A stretch of DNA of 64,000 nucleotides, from contig NW_023604295.1 of NCBI RefSeq assembly GCF_014898055.3, positions 71,946,301-72,010,300 on the forward strand, written 5' to 3'. Positions 24,651 to 34,885 of this stretch are shown here, one piece after another. How positions within the stretch are numbered: position 1 is the stretch's first letter; each line of letters opens with the position of its first letter. The notes under the pieces are model-generated. The model saw nothing but the letters and a program-made list of their open reading frames with translations, did not search any database and was not told the DNA's origin. Position numbers and translations under genes: made by a program. Origin of the DNA: Talpa occidentalis. Its lineage: Eukaryota > Chordata > Mammalia > Eulipotyphla > Talpidae.

Positions 24651-25119
24651 AATTTAATTTGATTTCAACACAGAAGGAAAACAATCAAACAAAAAAATCT
24701 AGGGTGTCAAAGGACCAGTTTTCTTCAAGTCTATTTGTTACTATCTTTTGAAGAAAAGAAAGAATATTTATTACTCCAGTTTAATAGACTCACATAAGTT
24801 GTTGCTCTAGCAACAAATCAAATTAACAATGAAATAGTTCAGATTCAGTACACATGGTTAATTAGGAAAACACTTGTGATTAACTAGTAATAATATTGTT
24901 ATTAATTGATTTTAACCAACTCTTTGGATTATAAATAATCAAATCATAGTGTCAGTCTTTCCTTCCCTAGACAATTGTTGTTGATGCAATGTTGCATTAG
25001 AGTGTTATGTAAGTTTAAGGAGTGGATCATTAGAAATCAACATGTGTTTATACTACATTAAATTTATCACTAAAAAAGTCCAATTTTATGCTTTACTACA
25101 TAGTTAAGTGCTTTTACTC

Positions 25120-25620
25120 TACTTACTCATCCTCTCTGCCCATTTCCTTGCTGGTATCCATTAATTGTTTTTAAAACCCAAATATTTTTACTTTAGTTCA
25201 TCTATTTGGTTTATTTCTCCATACACCACGTATGAGTGAAATCATGTTTGTTTCTCTGTCTGAATTATTTCACTAAGTATAATGCCAGCTAGATTCATCC
25301 ATGTTGTTGCAAATGCAGAATCTCACCTTTTTTATAGCCAAATAGTATTCCATTCTGTTCATGTGCACATGTATATGTGTACATGTTTGTGCATGACATT
25401 CTCATTATACAATTCCTGTCAGTGGTCCCTCTGTTATGTCCAGATCTTCACTATTATAAATGATGTTGTAATAAATGTAAGGGTGCATACATCTCTTTGT
25501 ATTGGTGCTTCTGTATTTTTCAGATAAATGCCTAGAGTGGTTAATACCATGTACACTGCTGCTGAAAATATAAATTGGTGCAAGTATATTAAGGAAAGTG
25601 TGTGGCGATTCTTCAAAAAA
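25120..25620 (-). mobile_element. Old L1 fragment with internal inversion
   Basis: Positions 25150-25540 are L1 ORF2 3' sequence in minus orientation (gcctctctg...gattcatccatgttgttgca, ttcactattataaatgatgt, ttcagataaatgcctagagt). At about 25545 orientation flips: ccatgtacactgctgctgaa, aatataaattggtgcaagta, ttcttcaaaaaattaaaaag is L1 ORF2 in plus orientation. The flipped block is the sequence that would lie immediately upstream in L1, which fits a 5' inversion made at insertion. No target duplication is visible at this age. Confidence 0.65.
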
Positions 25621-25829
25621 TTAAAAAGAGAAATTTAAATGATCCATATTATATTTCTATGGAAACATTTTCTCTTATTCTTCCTTACACAAAATTCCCA
25701 GCATTTTGTCTTCTTTCATTAAATACCTACTAAATTCTTTCTGTTGCAGACTCAATTTCTAATTCCAAAGGCACACCTTCTCTCTCTTTTTTTAATTCCT
25801 AGCACACTATCATTATTTCCTATAGTCTA

Positions 25830-27116
25830 TCATAAAATTCTTGGAATATTCATACCCAACAAGATAATCTTTCAGTAAATGTGGCTTCTCATTTCCCTGA
25901 CATCCTCTTTCCCAACAATTTTTTCCCTCCACTTTCCCTTTAGCACTCATTATCTATCATATCAATATACTAGAATTTATAATGAAACTACAAATCCCTC
26001 TATAATTTCACTTTCAAACAATCTACTACCTCTTATCTAGTTTTGATAGCTCTAACTCACCTAACTCCAAATATCTTTCTAGCCCATACATTCATCTTAT
26101 TACTTGTTCATACTCTTTTTAAGCCCGTCACATCCTTAGCCTTCCTTACCCAGTTTAAATGTCATTATCCCTTGTCATAATCATTTCCTTGCATACATTT
26201 TCTACCCTTTGCCCCTTTCTTGTCTTACTCATCAGGCAAAATCCAGCACTAATTATATATAATTACCTGCATTCACCATTCCTGCATCCTTGGAGCTAAA
26301 GAGATCTGATGGATACCCGAACCATCTGCATGACCTCATTTATTTTTGATCCAGAACCATGAAACTGTAGTATGTCATTTGTACTGTTGAGCAATCACTT
26401 ACTCTTGCATGTGACTATTTTATGCCCTTTAATTTATCTTTAAACCTCAATATCAACTCTCTATCTTTACTTCATAATCTTGTTTCCTAGTTCACTGGGG
26501 AAATAGAAGCAACTAGAAGAGTTTTGTCACAAACCTTTACCATCCCATCTATTGAATCAGCATTTATACACACATACACATTTTTCTATTGTGATATTCT
26601 TTTTATATAATCTTTTATATAAAAATATATTATTTTCCAGAACAATTTCCTATTATTATAATAGAGGAAGTGTCTATGCTTTTAAGTTTACCTCTCCAAT
26701 TTAAGCACAAGATTTTATATCCTGTCACTTATCTATCTCCAGAAATCCTCCTATAATTTTCCTGTTATTTACTGGAAATTTCCAATTAATATTGGGATAC
26801 TGTAATTTTTTATTATCTCAAAAATATCTCTTAATGCTACATTTTCCTCCATTATTGCTCCATTTTTCTGTTCCACTTTACAGCAAAATTCATCCATGGA
26901 CTTTCCATATGGTTTTTCTATATATCTTCTCCTCCCTTTCTCCCTTGAACCCATGCTAATCTGTATCTTGTCCCCACCGCTTCATCAAAATCATCTGTGT
27001 CAGGATTGTCTTTGACTTTAATCTCTAAATGCTGTTCCATTTTTCATATACTTTAAATACAGTCTATCAACTCCTTTTGCTCAAATCACCTATAGAACAT
27101 CTTTCTACCTTCATAC
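25830..27116 (+). mobile_element. Long L2 LINE ORF2, left part
   Basis: The plus strand tracks L2 ORF2 for more than a kilobase. Best landmarks are gaaatagaagcaactagaag near 26501, the acctctccaatttaagcaca block near 26690, the ttacagcaaaattcatccat block near 26878, ctcccttgaacccatgctaa near 26940 and cttgtccccaccgcttcatc near 26967. From 25830 to about 26480 the match is weaker. All frames are broken. It is split by an L1 at 27129-27397 and continues to 28190, making it the longest L2 in the window. Confidence 0.65.
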
Positions 27117-27409
27117 CTGCTATTTATTTTTTTGCATTTCTATTTTTTAACTTTTTATTATTATTTTTATTTTTTACATCATTGTTCATTTTTCAGCAAT
27201 ATTTGCTTCCCCCACCCCCTCATGTGTAGTCGCCATAGTTTCCTTCCCCAGTGCACCTGTGCACCATCACCTCAGTCCCCTGTGCTCCTCCCTCTCTCCC
27301 TCTGATCCCTCTCCCTCCTCCTCCCCTGCAGGATGTCTCTGATTTATAATTGTCCATTTTCACTTAGTTGTATTTTATACTGTTATTATTTTTTACACTG
27401 CTATTTCTT
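27117..27409 (-). mobile_element. Short L1 3' end inserted in L2
   Basis: A minus-strand L1 3' UTR (27129-27397) begins with a T-rich tail and carries caatatttgcttcccccacc and ctccctctgatccctctccc blocks. It is flanked by ctgctatttatt (27117-27128) and ctgctatttctt (27398-27409), a 12-bp target duplication with one mismatch. The 3' UTR type differs from the L1s at 1048, 7944 and 30303 and matches that at 38873, so two L1 3' UTR lineages are present. Coordinates include the duplications. Confidence 0.8.
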
Positions 27410-28190
27410 AATATCCTTTACCCATCTTTTCTTAGTCTGATCTTTCATCATTGTCATACCCAAGACCTTAGACTGAACTTCTTCTCTATAAACTTCTTTT
27501 CTTTCTTTTCTTTGAACTTCTTTCTTTTCTTGATACCTTCAATTTCATGAAATGCAGTTTCATATTTACATCTCTAGCTATAACTCTTTTTTGAAATTTA
27601 ATGGCATAAATTTAATAGCCTATCAATATTTCCACTCAATATATAGCAGGCATAACTTCTAACAGGTATCTCGGGTATATAGCATGTCCAACACCTGATC
27701 TTCCTCCCAAACTCACTCCTCATTTTCTGCCCTCTATTTTAAACAGTAAATGGCAAATACTTCCAGTTTTTCAAACTAAACAACTTCAGATTTATATTTA
27801 CTTCTTCTTCTCTCTCAAACAACACATTGGTTCCATTTCCAAATCATGCACATCTGCTTCAAAAATATGTACAAAATAAGATCGTTTCCAATTACCTCAT
27901 TATTACTAGCACTCTGGTCAATGCACCACCATTTCTATTCTAGATTTTCAATAATTTCCTAGTTGTTTTCTCTTTTTCACCTTTTCCAACTGTGTCCTTC
28001 AGCTCCCTTTCCTTTCTGTTTGCTACATGGTTACTAGTCTGATCTTGTTTCATCCTGTCAGGCCAAGTCACTCCTTGTTAAATGGGTCCAGTGACTTCCT
28101 ATTACACTTCATCAGACATATCTTTCTAGGCTTTTGTGATCATACAAAAATACCTTTTTCACTTCTCTGATGTCATTTTTTATGTCCCTT
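27410..28190 (+). mobile_element. Long L2 LINE ORF2, right part
   Basis: L2 continues after the L1. Landmarks are tttccactcaatatatagca near 27630, the agcatgtccaacacctgatc block near 27682, ttcctcccaaactcactcct near 27701, aacagtaaatggcaaatact near 27743, gcactctggtcaatgcacca near 27909 and the aatgggtccagtgacttcct block near 28081. The last is the usual L2 region before the 3' UTR, which is missing. Frames are broken throughout. Confidence 0.75.
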
Positions 28191-28624
28191 ATCTTTATTT
28201 GCTCAGTTATTGGCCTCCTTGATCGGTGTACCCCTACTTAGGTAGTTGTAATGGGCAAGTGCGGTAGGTAACATTAACTTGTTCACTGATGACTTAGACT
28301 ACACCCTATAAACACTGGGGAATAATTGTAGATGAAGGGATAAAACAGCTTATATTTTGGAAAGACAATTATATGTTACAATTGTTTAGGATGGATTACA
28401 GATGAGAGAGACTGAATGCAGTTCATAAAATTTAATGACTTTGTTTTGAGGTTCCTAACTCAGTTTTGGAAGAGAGAGACGATGGATTTGAACAGCATTT
28501 TGAAAATAGAGTGGAAAGGATATCTAACTTATATACTGGATTGAAGACTAGGGAGGGTCAAAGATGGTTGAGGCATCCAGTTTGTTCTTAGTAACTTTCT
28601 AAGCAGAAAATGTAAATAAGGTAT
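28191..28624. other. unique sequence
   Basis: Nothing recognised. Confidence 0.4.
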
Positions 28625-28965
28625 GAATCTTAGTCAGTCTGGGGTTCCATAATCATAGCCTGGGTGACTTTTAGACAAAAAATAATATTTCTCACACTAC
28701 TAGAGCCTGGAATTCGAAGTCAGCTTGCCCGCATGGTCGGTTCTGATGAGAGCCATCTTCTAGATTGCAGACATCCCATTGCATCCTCACATGACAGGGA
28801 AAAAGCAAGCTAACTCGCTCACCTCTGATTATAAAGGCACTGATCACATTCTTGAAAGCTCCACCCTCAGACATTATATCCCCAAAGTCCCACTTTTACC
28901 TTAACACACTGGTGATGAAGATTTCAACCTCTGAATCTGGGAGAGACAGAAATAGTACATAACAA
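28625..28965 (-). mobile_element. ERVL-MaLR solo LTR
   Basis: On the plus strand the order gtcagtctggggttccataa, tagcctgggtgacttttaga, atatttctcacactactaga, gcctggaattcgaagtcagc, gcatcctcacatgacaggga, ataaaggcactgatcacatt, gaaagctccaccctcagaca, gatgaagatttcaacctctg follows a complete MaLR LTR in reverse. No internal coding region is attached, so it is a solo LTR produced by old LTR-LTR recombination or decay. The 60-codon minus frame inside is incidental. Confidence 0.75.
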
Positions 28966-30293
28966 TGTCTCATATCTATTCTTGACATTAGTACCATGTC
29001 ATTTAATGTACACACCATGTCATTTTGGTTCTAATGGGTACTCAGTTCTTGATCTAAGATTGATAGATCAGAACTTGAGGAAATCATTTTTGCTATTTCG
29101 TCTATATTGGAAACATTAACACCACTGCAGTGCACTACTTCTATGTTTGCACTATACTACTTATAAAAAGGAAATAATGCTCTAAGAAATCCTATTTCAC
29201 AAATAACAAATGGCACTAATAAAAAAAATAGGACTTAAAAAAACTGAGTACAATAACAAATATCCAGCCACTCTGGACTGAAAATTGTTCATTTTGAAAT
29301 GAGAAACATTTTCTAAGTCTAAGGTTTGCGTAATTTTAAAGCAATAATAAAGGACTTTTTGATGTGCTGTCTGTGGGATCACTCTCTCAGTATCTTGTCC
29401 CTTGGCAATTATCAGAGACTCTAATGTTTCTGTGTCCTAACTCTGTGCACTGCTGGAAGGGCCTGGTTTTACTCTTTCTCATACTCTATCTTTTTAATAC
29501 AGCACTCTGATCTTGGATCCCAGCTGCCAAGTCCACACCCTCTCAGGAGAAATCTAGCAAAAGGTTCATTTATACAACACTTGAGAGAACCGCTTTACAA
29601 AAAACCCTGCCATGCATGTCAAATATCCACTGACTTCCTAAGAGGCCAAGGGTCTTCAGACAGGGACTCAGAATTGTTTCATCTGTAGAAGCTGTCACTT
29701 CTGAAGCTAATATTTTTGAAGCTTTGAACACTGATACTTAAATCTACTGCTCTTGGTCCCTCAGGACCTGAAGAATCAATGATGCTACCTGGATAGTTAT
29801 TTAAAGACATTTTTATTGTTTCTGTGCAACCTGAGTGCTGTATTGCATGACAGGCAATTCTTTTGTAGTCAGAAATTGTTTTATTTTTCATAACACATCA
29901 CATGAACTCTCTATCCTCTCTGCATTTCTATGCATATAAGCATGTAGGAGGGAATTTCTTTTATGATGCAATTTAACATTTCACAAAAAATTATCAGCTA
30001 CTATGGGAATATAAGCAGGGGAGAGATGGAACTTTGTTATTTAGATTTAGTGCCTTTATTGCTGATACATTGTAGGATCACTATATTACAGAGTTGGGTA
30101 ATAACTTTTACTTGCTCATTTCTTTTTTTTTTTTTTTTTTTATAATGCCTAGGTGTTACAGGGACTATACAGAAAATAAAACATACGGAAAATAAAATCA
30201 TCAGAAGTGCCAAGAACCAAAAATAATCTCTGCTATAATTATGCACACAGGAATACCTATTTTTGAAGATAGAATGATGTTATTTTGTAATCT
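28966..30293. other. unique sequence
   Basis: No element recognised apart from a poly-T run at about 30122-30140. Open frames of 60-70 codons on both strands show no family resemblance. Confidence 0.4.
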
Positions 30294-30542
30294 GAACTGA
30301 TAATATTTTTTATTTTTATTTTTTATATAAGTCTTATATATTTTTCATTTTTGCACAATGTATGCATTTTCATGTTGGTTATATTTCCCATACAATTGCA
30401 CCCCCCCTTATTTTGACCCTAATCCTTTCTCTCCTTGCCCCTCCCCCCACCACATAATGTGTCTCTGGTTTATAGCTGCTTGTTGATTTTGATTTTTACT
30501 TTGTGTTAATTAGTCTTTTTCCTGGTCCCTTATTTAGGTTTT

Positions 30543-30896
30543 CTAAATTCCTGCTATGAGTGAGACCATCCGGTATTTTTCTTTCTGACTTATTTCACTG
30601 AGAATGATACCTTCTAGTTCCATCCATGTTGCTGCAAACTGCATGTGTTTATCTTTTTTGATTGCTGAGTAATAATCCATTGTGTATATGTACCACATCT
30701 TCTTGATCCAGTCATCTATTTTTGGGCATTTGGGTTGTTTCCATAGCTTAGCTATTGTAAATAGTGCTGCTGTAAAAATAGGGGTGCAGTTGCCCTTTGG
30801 AATTAGTGTTTCTGTTTCCTTTGGGTAAATACCTATGAGTGGAATTGCTGGATCATATGGAAGCTCTATCTTTAGTAGGTTGAGGAATCTCCACAC
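30543..30896 (-). pseudogene. L1 ORF2 C-terminal fragment
   Basis: A 117-codon open stretch of L1 ORF2 ending at the natural ORF2 stop. It contains the hallmark near-C-terminal motif IDDWIKKMWYIYTMDYYSAI at about residues 61-80, and [20 protein letters not shown] upstream at about 12-31. The start is only the first Met of the open piece; the real ORF2 start is missing. Untranslatable as a working protein. Confidence 0.85.
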
Positions 30897-31170
30897 AGCT
30901 TTCTATAGTGGTTGGACCAGTTTGCACTCCCACCAACAGTGCAGGAGAGGTCCTTTTTCTCCACATCCTCTCCAACATTTGTTGTTGCTAGTTTTTTTTT
31001 TTTTTTTTTTAATATGTGCCATTCTCACTGGTGTAAGATGGTATCTCATGGTAGTTTTGATTTACATTTCCCTGATTACAAGTGATGTTGAACATTTTTT
31101 CATGTGCCTGTTGGCCATTTGTATTTCCTCTTTGGAGAAGTTTCTTTTCAGCTCTTCTGCCCATTTTTTT

Positions 31171-31430
31171 TTAAAGATTTATTTATTTATACAAGCACTG
31201 GGTACAGTCAGAAGCACGGGAGGGTGAGAGAATTTACTAGAGCCAGAGCGGGAAACAGAACAGGCAGACTGATGAAATACACTGCTGAGGGGAGCAGCAG
31301 GCATGGCAGGTGAGGTCTGTAGCGCCTTGTGGGACCATCACCTGTGGCCGGGGATCAAACAGGGACTACAGAGGCTGCGGGCAGCTTTTCAGGCCAGAAC
31401 TCAACTGCTGAGCCACCAGGGGAGGCCCAA
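31171..31430 (-). mobile_element. tRNA-derived SINE nested in L1
   Basis: Flanked by cttctgcccatttttt at 31154-31169 and 31431-31446, a perfect 16-bp target duplication inside L1 ORF2. The body has the young-subfamily agtcagaagcacgggagggt and aatacactgctgaggggagc blocks, with moderate CpG decay. It post-dates the host L1. Confidence 0.93.
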
Positions 31431-31446
31431 CTTCTGCCCATTTTTT

Positions 31447-31692
31447 GACTGGATTATTTTCTTTGTTTCTGTTGAGTCTCATCAGCTCTTTGTAGATTTT
31501 TGTGATCAATCCTTTATCATTAGTGTTGTATGCAAAACTTTTCTCCCAGTCAGTGGAGTTTCTCTTTGTTTTGGTTATTGTCTCTTTTGCTGTGCAGAAG
31601 CTCTTAAATTTGATGTAGTCCCAGCTGTTTGTCTTTGCCTTCACTATCACTGCTTTGGGTGATTTGTCTATAAAGATATCTTTGAGGTTCAC
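31447..31692 (-). pseudogene. L1 ORF2 fragment between the nested SINEs
   Basis: Minus-strand codons here keep the L1 ORF2 signature [20 protein letters not shown] and the neighbouring [20 protein letters not shown], the region downstream of the reverse transcriptase. The open frame then runs into the SINE at its C-terminal side. Further ORF2 pieces in other frames occur at 32007-32213 ([20 protein letters not shown] motif). Confidence 0.8.
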
Positions 31693-32444
31693 GCCATGTA
31701 GTGTTTCACCTATATTTCTTTCTATATATTTTATGCTTTCAGGTCTTATGTGTAGTTCTTTAATCCATTTTTAGTTGGTTTTTGTGCATGGTATGAAGTA
31801 GTAGTCAAGCTTCATTCTTTTGCATGTAGCACCCCAGTTTTCCCAGCACCATTTATTGAGCAAACTTTCTTTGCTTCAGTGCATATTCTTTGTTCCTTTG
31901 TCAAAGATTAGTTGACCATAAATCTGTGCATTTATTTCTGGATTTTCCATTCAATTCCATTGGTCTGTGTGTCTGTTCTTGTTCCAATACCATGCAGTTT
32001 TGATGATTATGGCTTTGTAGTATAGTTTGAAGTCTGGTAGTGTGATGCCTCCATATACCTTCTTTTTTTTTTCAAGAGAGCTTTGACTGTTTGGGGGTTT
32101 TGGTGATTCCATATGAATTTCATCAATAATTGTTCTATTTCTTTGAAGAATGACAATGAAATTTTTATTGGAATAGCATTGAATCTGTAAATTGCTTTTG
32201 GTAGGATGGCCATTTTGATAAAGTTAATTCTTCCAATCCATGAGCAGCGGATGTCTTTCTATTTCTTTGTGTCTTCTTCTATTTCTTTTAACAGTGTTTT
32301 ATAGTTTTCTTTGTATAGGTCCTTTACCTCTTTTATTAGGCTTATTCCCAAGTATTTGATTTTTTTGTTTCAATAATAAAAGGGATTTTTTTATTTCTTC
32401 TTCAGATTTATTGTTTGTGTATAGGAAGGCTAGTTTTTTTTTTT

Positions 32445-32717
32445 TAAAAGATTTATTTTTATTTATTTATACAAGCACTGGGTACAGTCAGAAGCGCAGG
32501 AGGGTGAGAGAATTCACCAGAGCCAGAGCGGGGAACAGAGCAGGCAGAAGGACCGAAGTACACTGCTGAGGGGAGCAGCGGGCGGCAGGAGAGGTCTGCG
32601 CGCCATGTGGGACCCTCACCCAGTGGCCGGGGAGCAGCCGGGGATCGAACCGGCGCTGCAGAGGCTGCGGGCAGCTTCGCAACCCAGCGCTCAACCTCTG
32701 CGCCACCGGGGAGGCCC
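32445..32717 (-). mobile_element. Youngest-looking tRNA-derived SINE, nested in L1
   Basis: Flanked by gaaggctagttttttt at 32425-32440 and 32718-32733, a perfect target duplication within L1 ORF2. It retains about fourteen CpGs (for example gaagcgcagg, gcgcgccatg, gatcgaaccggcgctg, cttcgcaacccagcgctc), an intact B box and a near-intact A box on the minus strand. This is the best reference copy in the window for the young subfamily and the one most likely to be polymorphic. Confidence 0.95.
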
Positions 32718-32734
32718 GAAGGCTAGTTTTTTTT

Positions 32735-33158
32735 GAGCATTGATTTTGTATCCTGCCACTTTACTGAACTGATTGATTAGTTGAATTAGTTTTTCTGTGG
32801 AGTTTTTGGGGTTCTTTATGTATATTATCGTATCATCTGCAAATAGTGATAGTTTAATTTCTTCCTTCCCTATTTGAATTCCTTGTATGTTTTCCTCTTG
32901 TCTTATTGCTCTGGCTAGGACTTCCAGTATTATATTGAAAAGCACTGGTGAGAATAGACATCCTTGTCTTGTTTCAGATCTTAATGGAAATGCTTTCAGC
33001 TTTTCGCCATTGAGAATGATACTGGCTATGGGCTTGTCATATATGGCCTTTTTGATGTCGAGGTATGTTCCTTTTATCCCGAGAATTTCAAGGGCCTTTA
33101 TCATAAATGTGTGTTGCACTTTGTCGAAAGCTTTCTCAGCATCTATTGATATTCTCAT
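32735..33158 (-). pseudogene. L1 ORF2 reverse-transcriptase domain fragment
   Basis: A 155-codon minus frame, about 140 of them from L1, covers the core of the L1 reverse transcriptase. It contains [13 protein letters not shown] at about residues 3-15, TRQGCLFSP at about 63-71 and the catalytic FADD motif at about 106-109. Catalytic aspartates of the palm are therefore present, but the frame is cut at its C-terminal side by the SINE at 32445 and is out of frame with flanking ORF2 pieces, so the protein is dead. Confidence 0.9.
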
Positions 33159-33861
33159 TTGGTTTTTATATTTCTTTTTGTTGATGTGTTGGATAACATT
33201 GATTGATTTTCAGATGCTGAATCATCCTTGTGTCCCTGGAATAAATCATACTTGGTCATGGTGAATTATCTTATGGATACATTGTTGGATTCTGATAGCT
33301 AAAATTTTATTGGGGATTTTTGCATCCATGTTCATTAGAGAGATTGGCCTGTAGTTTTCTTTTTTTGTGTGTTGCCCTTGTTTGGTTTTGGTATTAGTGT
33401 AATATTTGGTTCATAGAACATGTTTGGTATAATCCTTTCCTTCTCAATTTTTTGAAAGAGTTTGTGAAGAATAGGCACTAATTCCTTTCTGAATGTTTGG
33501 TAGAATTCGTTTATAAATCCATCAGGTCCTGGGCTTTTTTTTTTGGGCGGCTTTTCATTACCATTTCAATTTTGCTGCTTGTAATTGGTCTGTTTAGGTG
33601 TTCTATTTCTTCTTTATCTAGCATTGGGTGATTGTAGAGTTGTAGGAATTTGTCCATCTCTTCTAGATTGTTGAACTTGTTTGCATATAACTGTTCATAG
33701 TAGTTTCTGATTATTCTTTTGGTTTCTGCCTTTTCTGTTGTGATTTCTCCTCTGTCATTTGTGATCCTATTTATTTGTGCTTTCTCCTGTTTTTCCTTTG
33801 TGAGCCTGGCTAGGGGGTTATCTATTTTATTTATTTTTTGAAGAACCAGCTTTTGGTTTCA

Positions 33862-34122
33862 TTAATCTTTTGGATTTTTTTTTTTTTTAGTTTCAATTTC
33901 ATTTATTTCTGCTTTGATTTTTATTATTTCTTTTCTTCTACTGTTTTGGTTTTGTTGTTGTTGTTGTTCTTTTTCTAGTTCTTTGAGCTTTGAGAATAGG
34001 TTGTTTCTTTGAGTTCTTTCTTGTTTCTTGATGTGAGCCTCTATTGCTATAGATTTTCCTCTTATTACTGCTTTTGCTGCATCCCATACATTTAGGAAAT
34101 TGGTGTCCTCCCAGTCATTCAA
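33862..34122 (-). pseudogene. L1 ORF2 linker fragment before the reverse transcriptase
   Basis: An 86-codon minus frame with the ORF2 inter-domain sequence (WDAAKAVIRGKSIAIEAHIK and a lysine/glutamine-rich KLKELEKEQQQQQNQ stretch). A CAA/CAG run (ttgttgttgttgtt on the plus strand, near 33953) has lengthened the glutamine tract. The L1 ends about 40 bp beyond its Met, which is the 5' truncation point. Confidence 0.8.
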
Positions 34123-34281
34123 CTCAAAGTATTTTTTAATTTCTTCTTTGATCTCCTCATTATGAACAGATAATATTTTAATTGAATTAGTTAATCCCAG
34201 TCATTCAACTCAAAGTATTTTTTAATTTCTTCTTTGATCTCCTCATTATGAACTGATAATACTTTAATTGAATTAGTTAAT
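34110..34281. repeat. 86-bp tandem duplication spanning the L1 5' junction
   Basis: Positions 34110-34195 and 34196-34281 are the same 86-bp unit (two visible differences: gaacagataatatt versus gaactgataatact). Each unit contains the last 54 bp of truncated L1 plus the target-site duplication and about 16 bp of host flank. The duplication therefore happened after the L1 inserted. Confidence 0.92.
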
Positions 34282-34592
34282 CTACAGATAGGCTTATTTT
34301 GTTCCAGAGAATCAAATGATGAGAATTATACATTTTGATAATAAGAACTACATATGTGGTATTTTATCATTGGGTGGTAGTTGCTAAAGTACAGGTATCT
34401 GTGTCTGCAAAGAAACTGTATAGTTTAGGCTTTTAAGAGGGTTAACTGATTAACTGATTCAATGTAATATGGTGTGTACATTTAGAGACTACACTAATTC
34501 TGGAAAATTCTACTTGAATGGAATTGCTGTAAAGTTTCTAGTTAAAATTCTGTTTGTACTTTACATAACATTGCCCTTCAGGCTTAGATATT

Positions 34593-34885
34593 ATTATGGA
34601 CTGAATGTTTGTGTCTCTCCAAAATTCATGTGTTAAATTTTTAATCCCTACTGTGAGGATTGTAGGAGGTAGAGGCTTTGTGAGGTAATTAGCTCTTGAG
34701 GGTGAAGCCCTCATGGATAGGATTAATACTTTTTATAAGGGAGACCCCAGCAAAATTGCTTTTCACCATGTGATGATACAAGAAGTTGGCTATATTCAGT
34801 CTTGAAGAAAACTTTCACCAGAACCTGCTAGCATCCATTCCTAAAAATTCTACCTTCTGAACTATGAGAAATTTCCAATTAAACT
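34593..34885 (+). mobile_element. ERVL-MaLR solo LTR
   Basis: Plus-strand order attatggactgaatgtttgt, gtctctccaaaattcatgtg, ggaggtagaggctttgtgag, gaagccctcatggataggat, ccatgtgatgatacaagaag, cttctgaactatgagaaatt matches a MaLR LTR in sense. It lacks any internal region. It is the only one of the four MaLR LTRs here in plus orientation. Confidence 0.75.

Larger units (their letters stand above)
30294..34195 (-). mobile_element. Large 5'-truncated L1 with two nested SINEs
   Basis: The left end (about 30303-30545) is the L1 3' UTR in reverse, with the same blocks as 8100-8380. ORF2 then runs rightwards in reverse through its C-terminal region, the reverse-transcriptase domain and the linker before it, ending near 34163. 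The endonuclease domain, ORF1 and 5' UTR are absent. Target duplication is gaactgataatattt at 30294-30308 against gaacagataatattt at 34164-34178. SINEs at 31171-31430 and 32445-32717 interrupt it. Surviving open pieces total well under half of ORF2, so it is not functional. Confidence 0.9.

Noticed and set aside
31471..33264. Possible active L1 reverse transcriptase because FADD is present
   Set aside because: ORF2 is split over several frames, cut by two SINEs, and lacks the endonuclease domain, ORF1 and 5' UTR.
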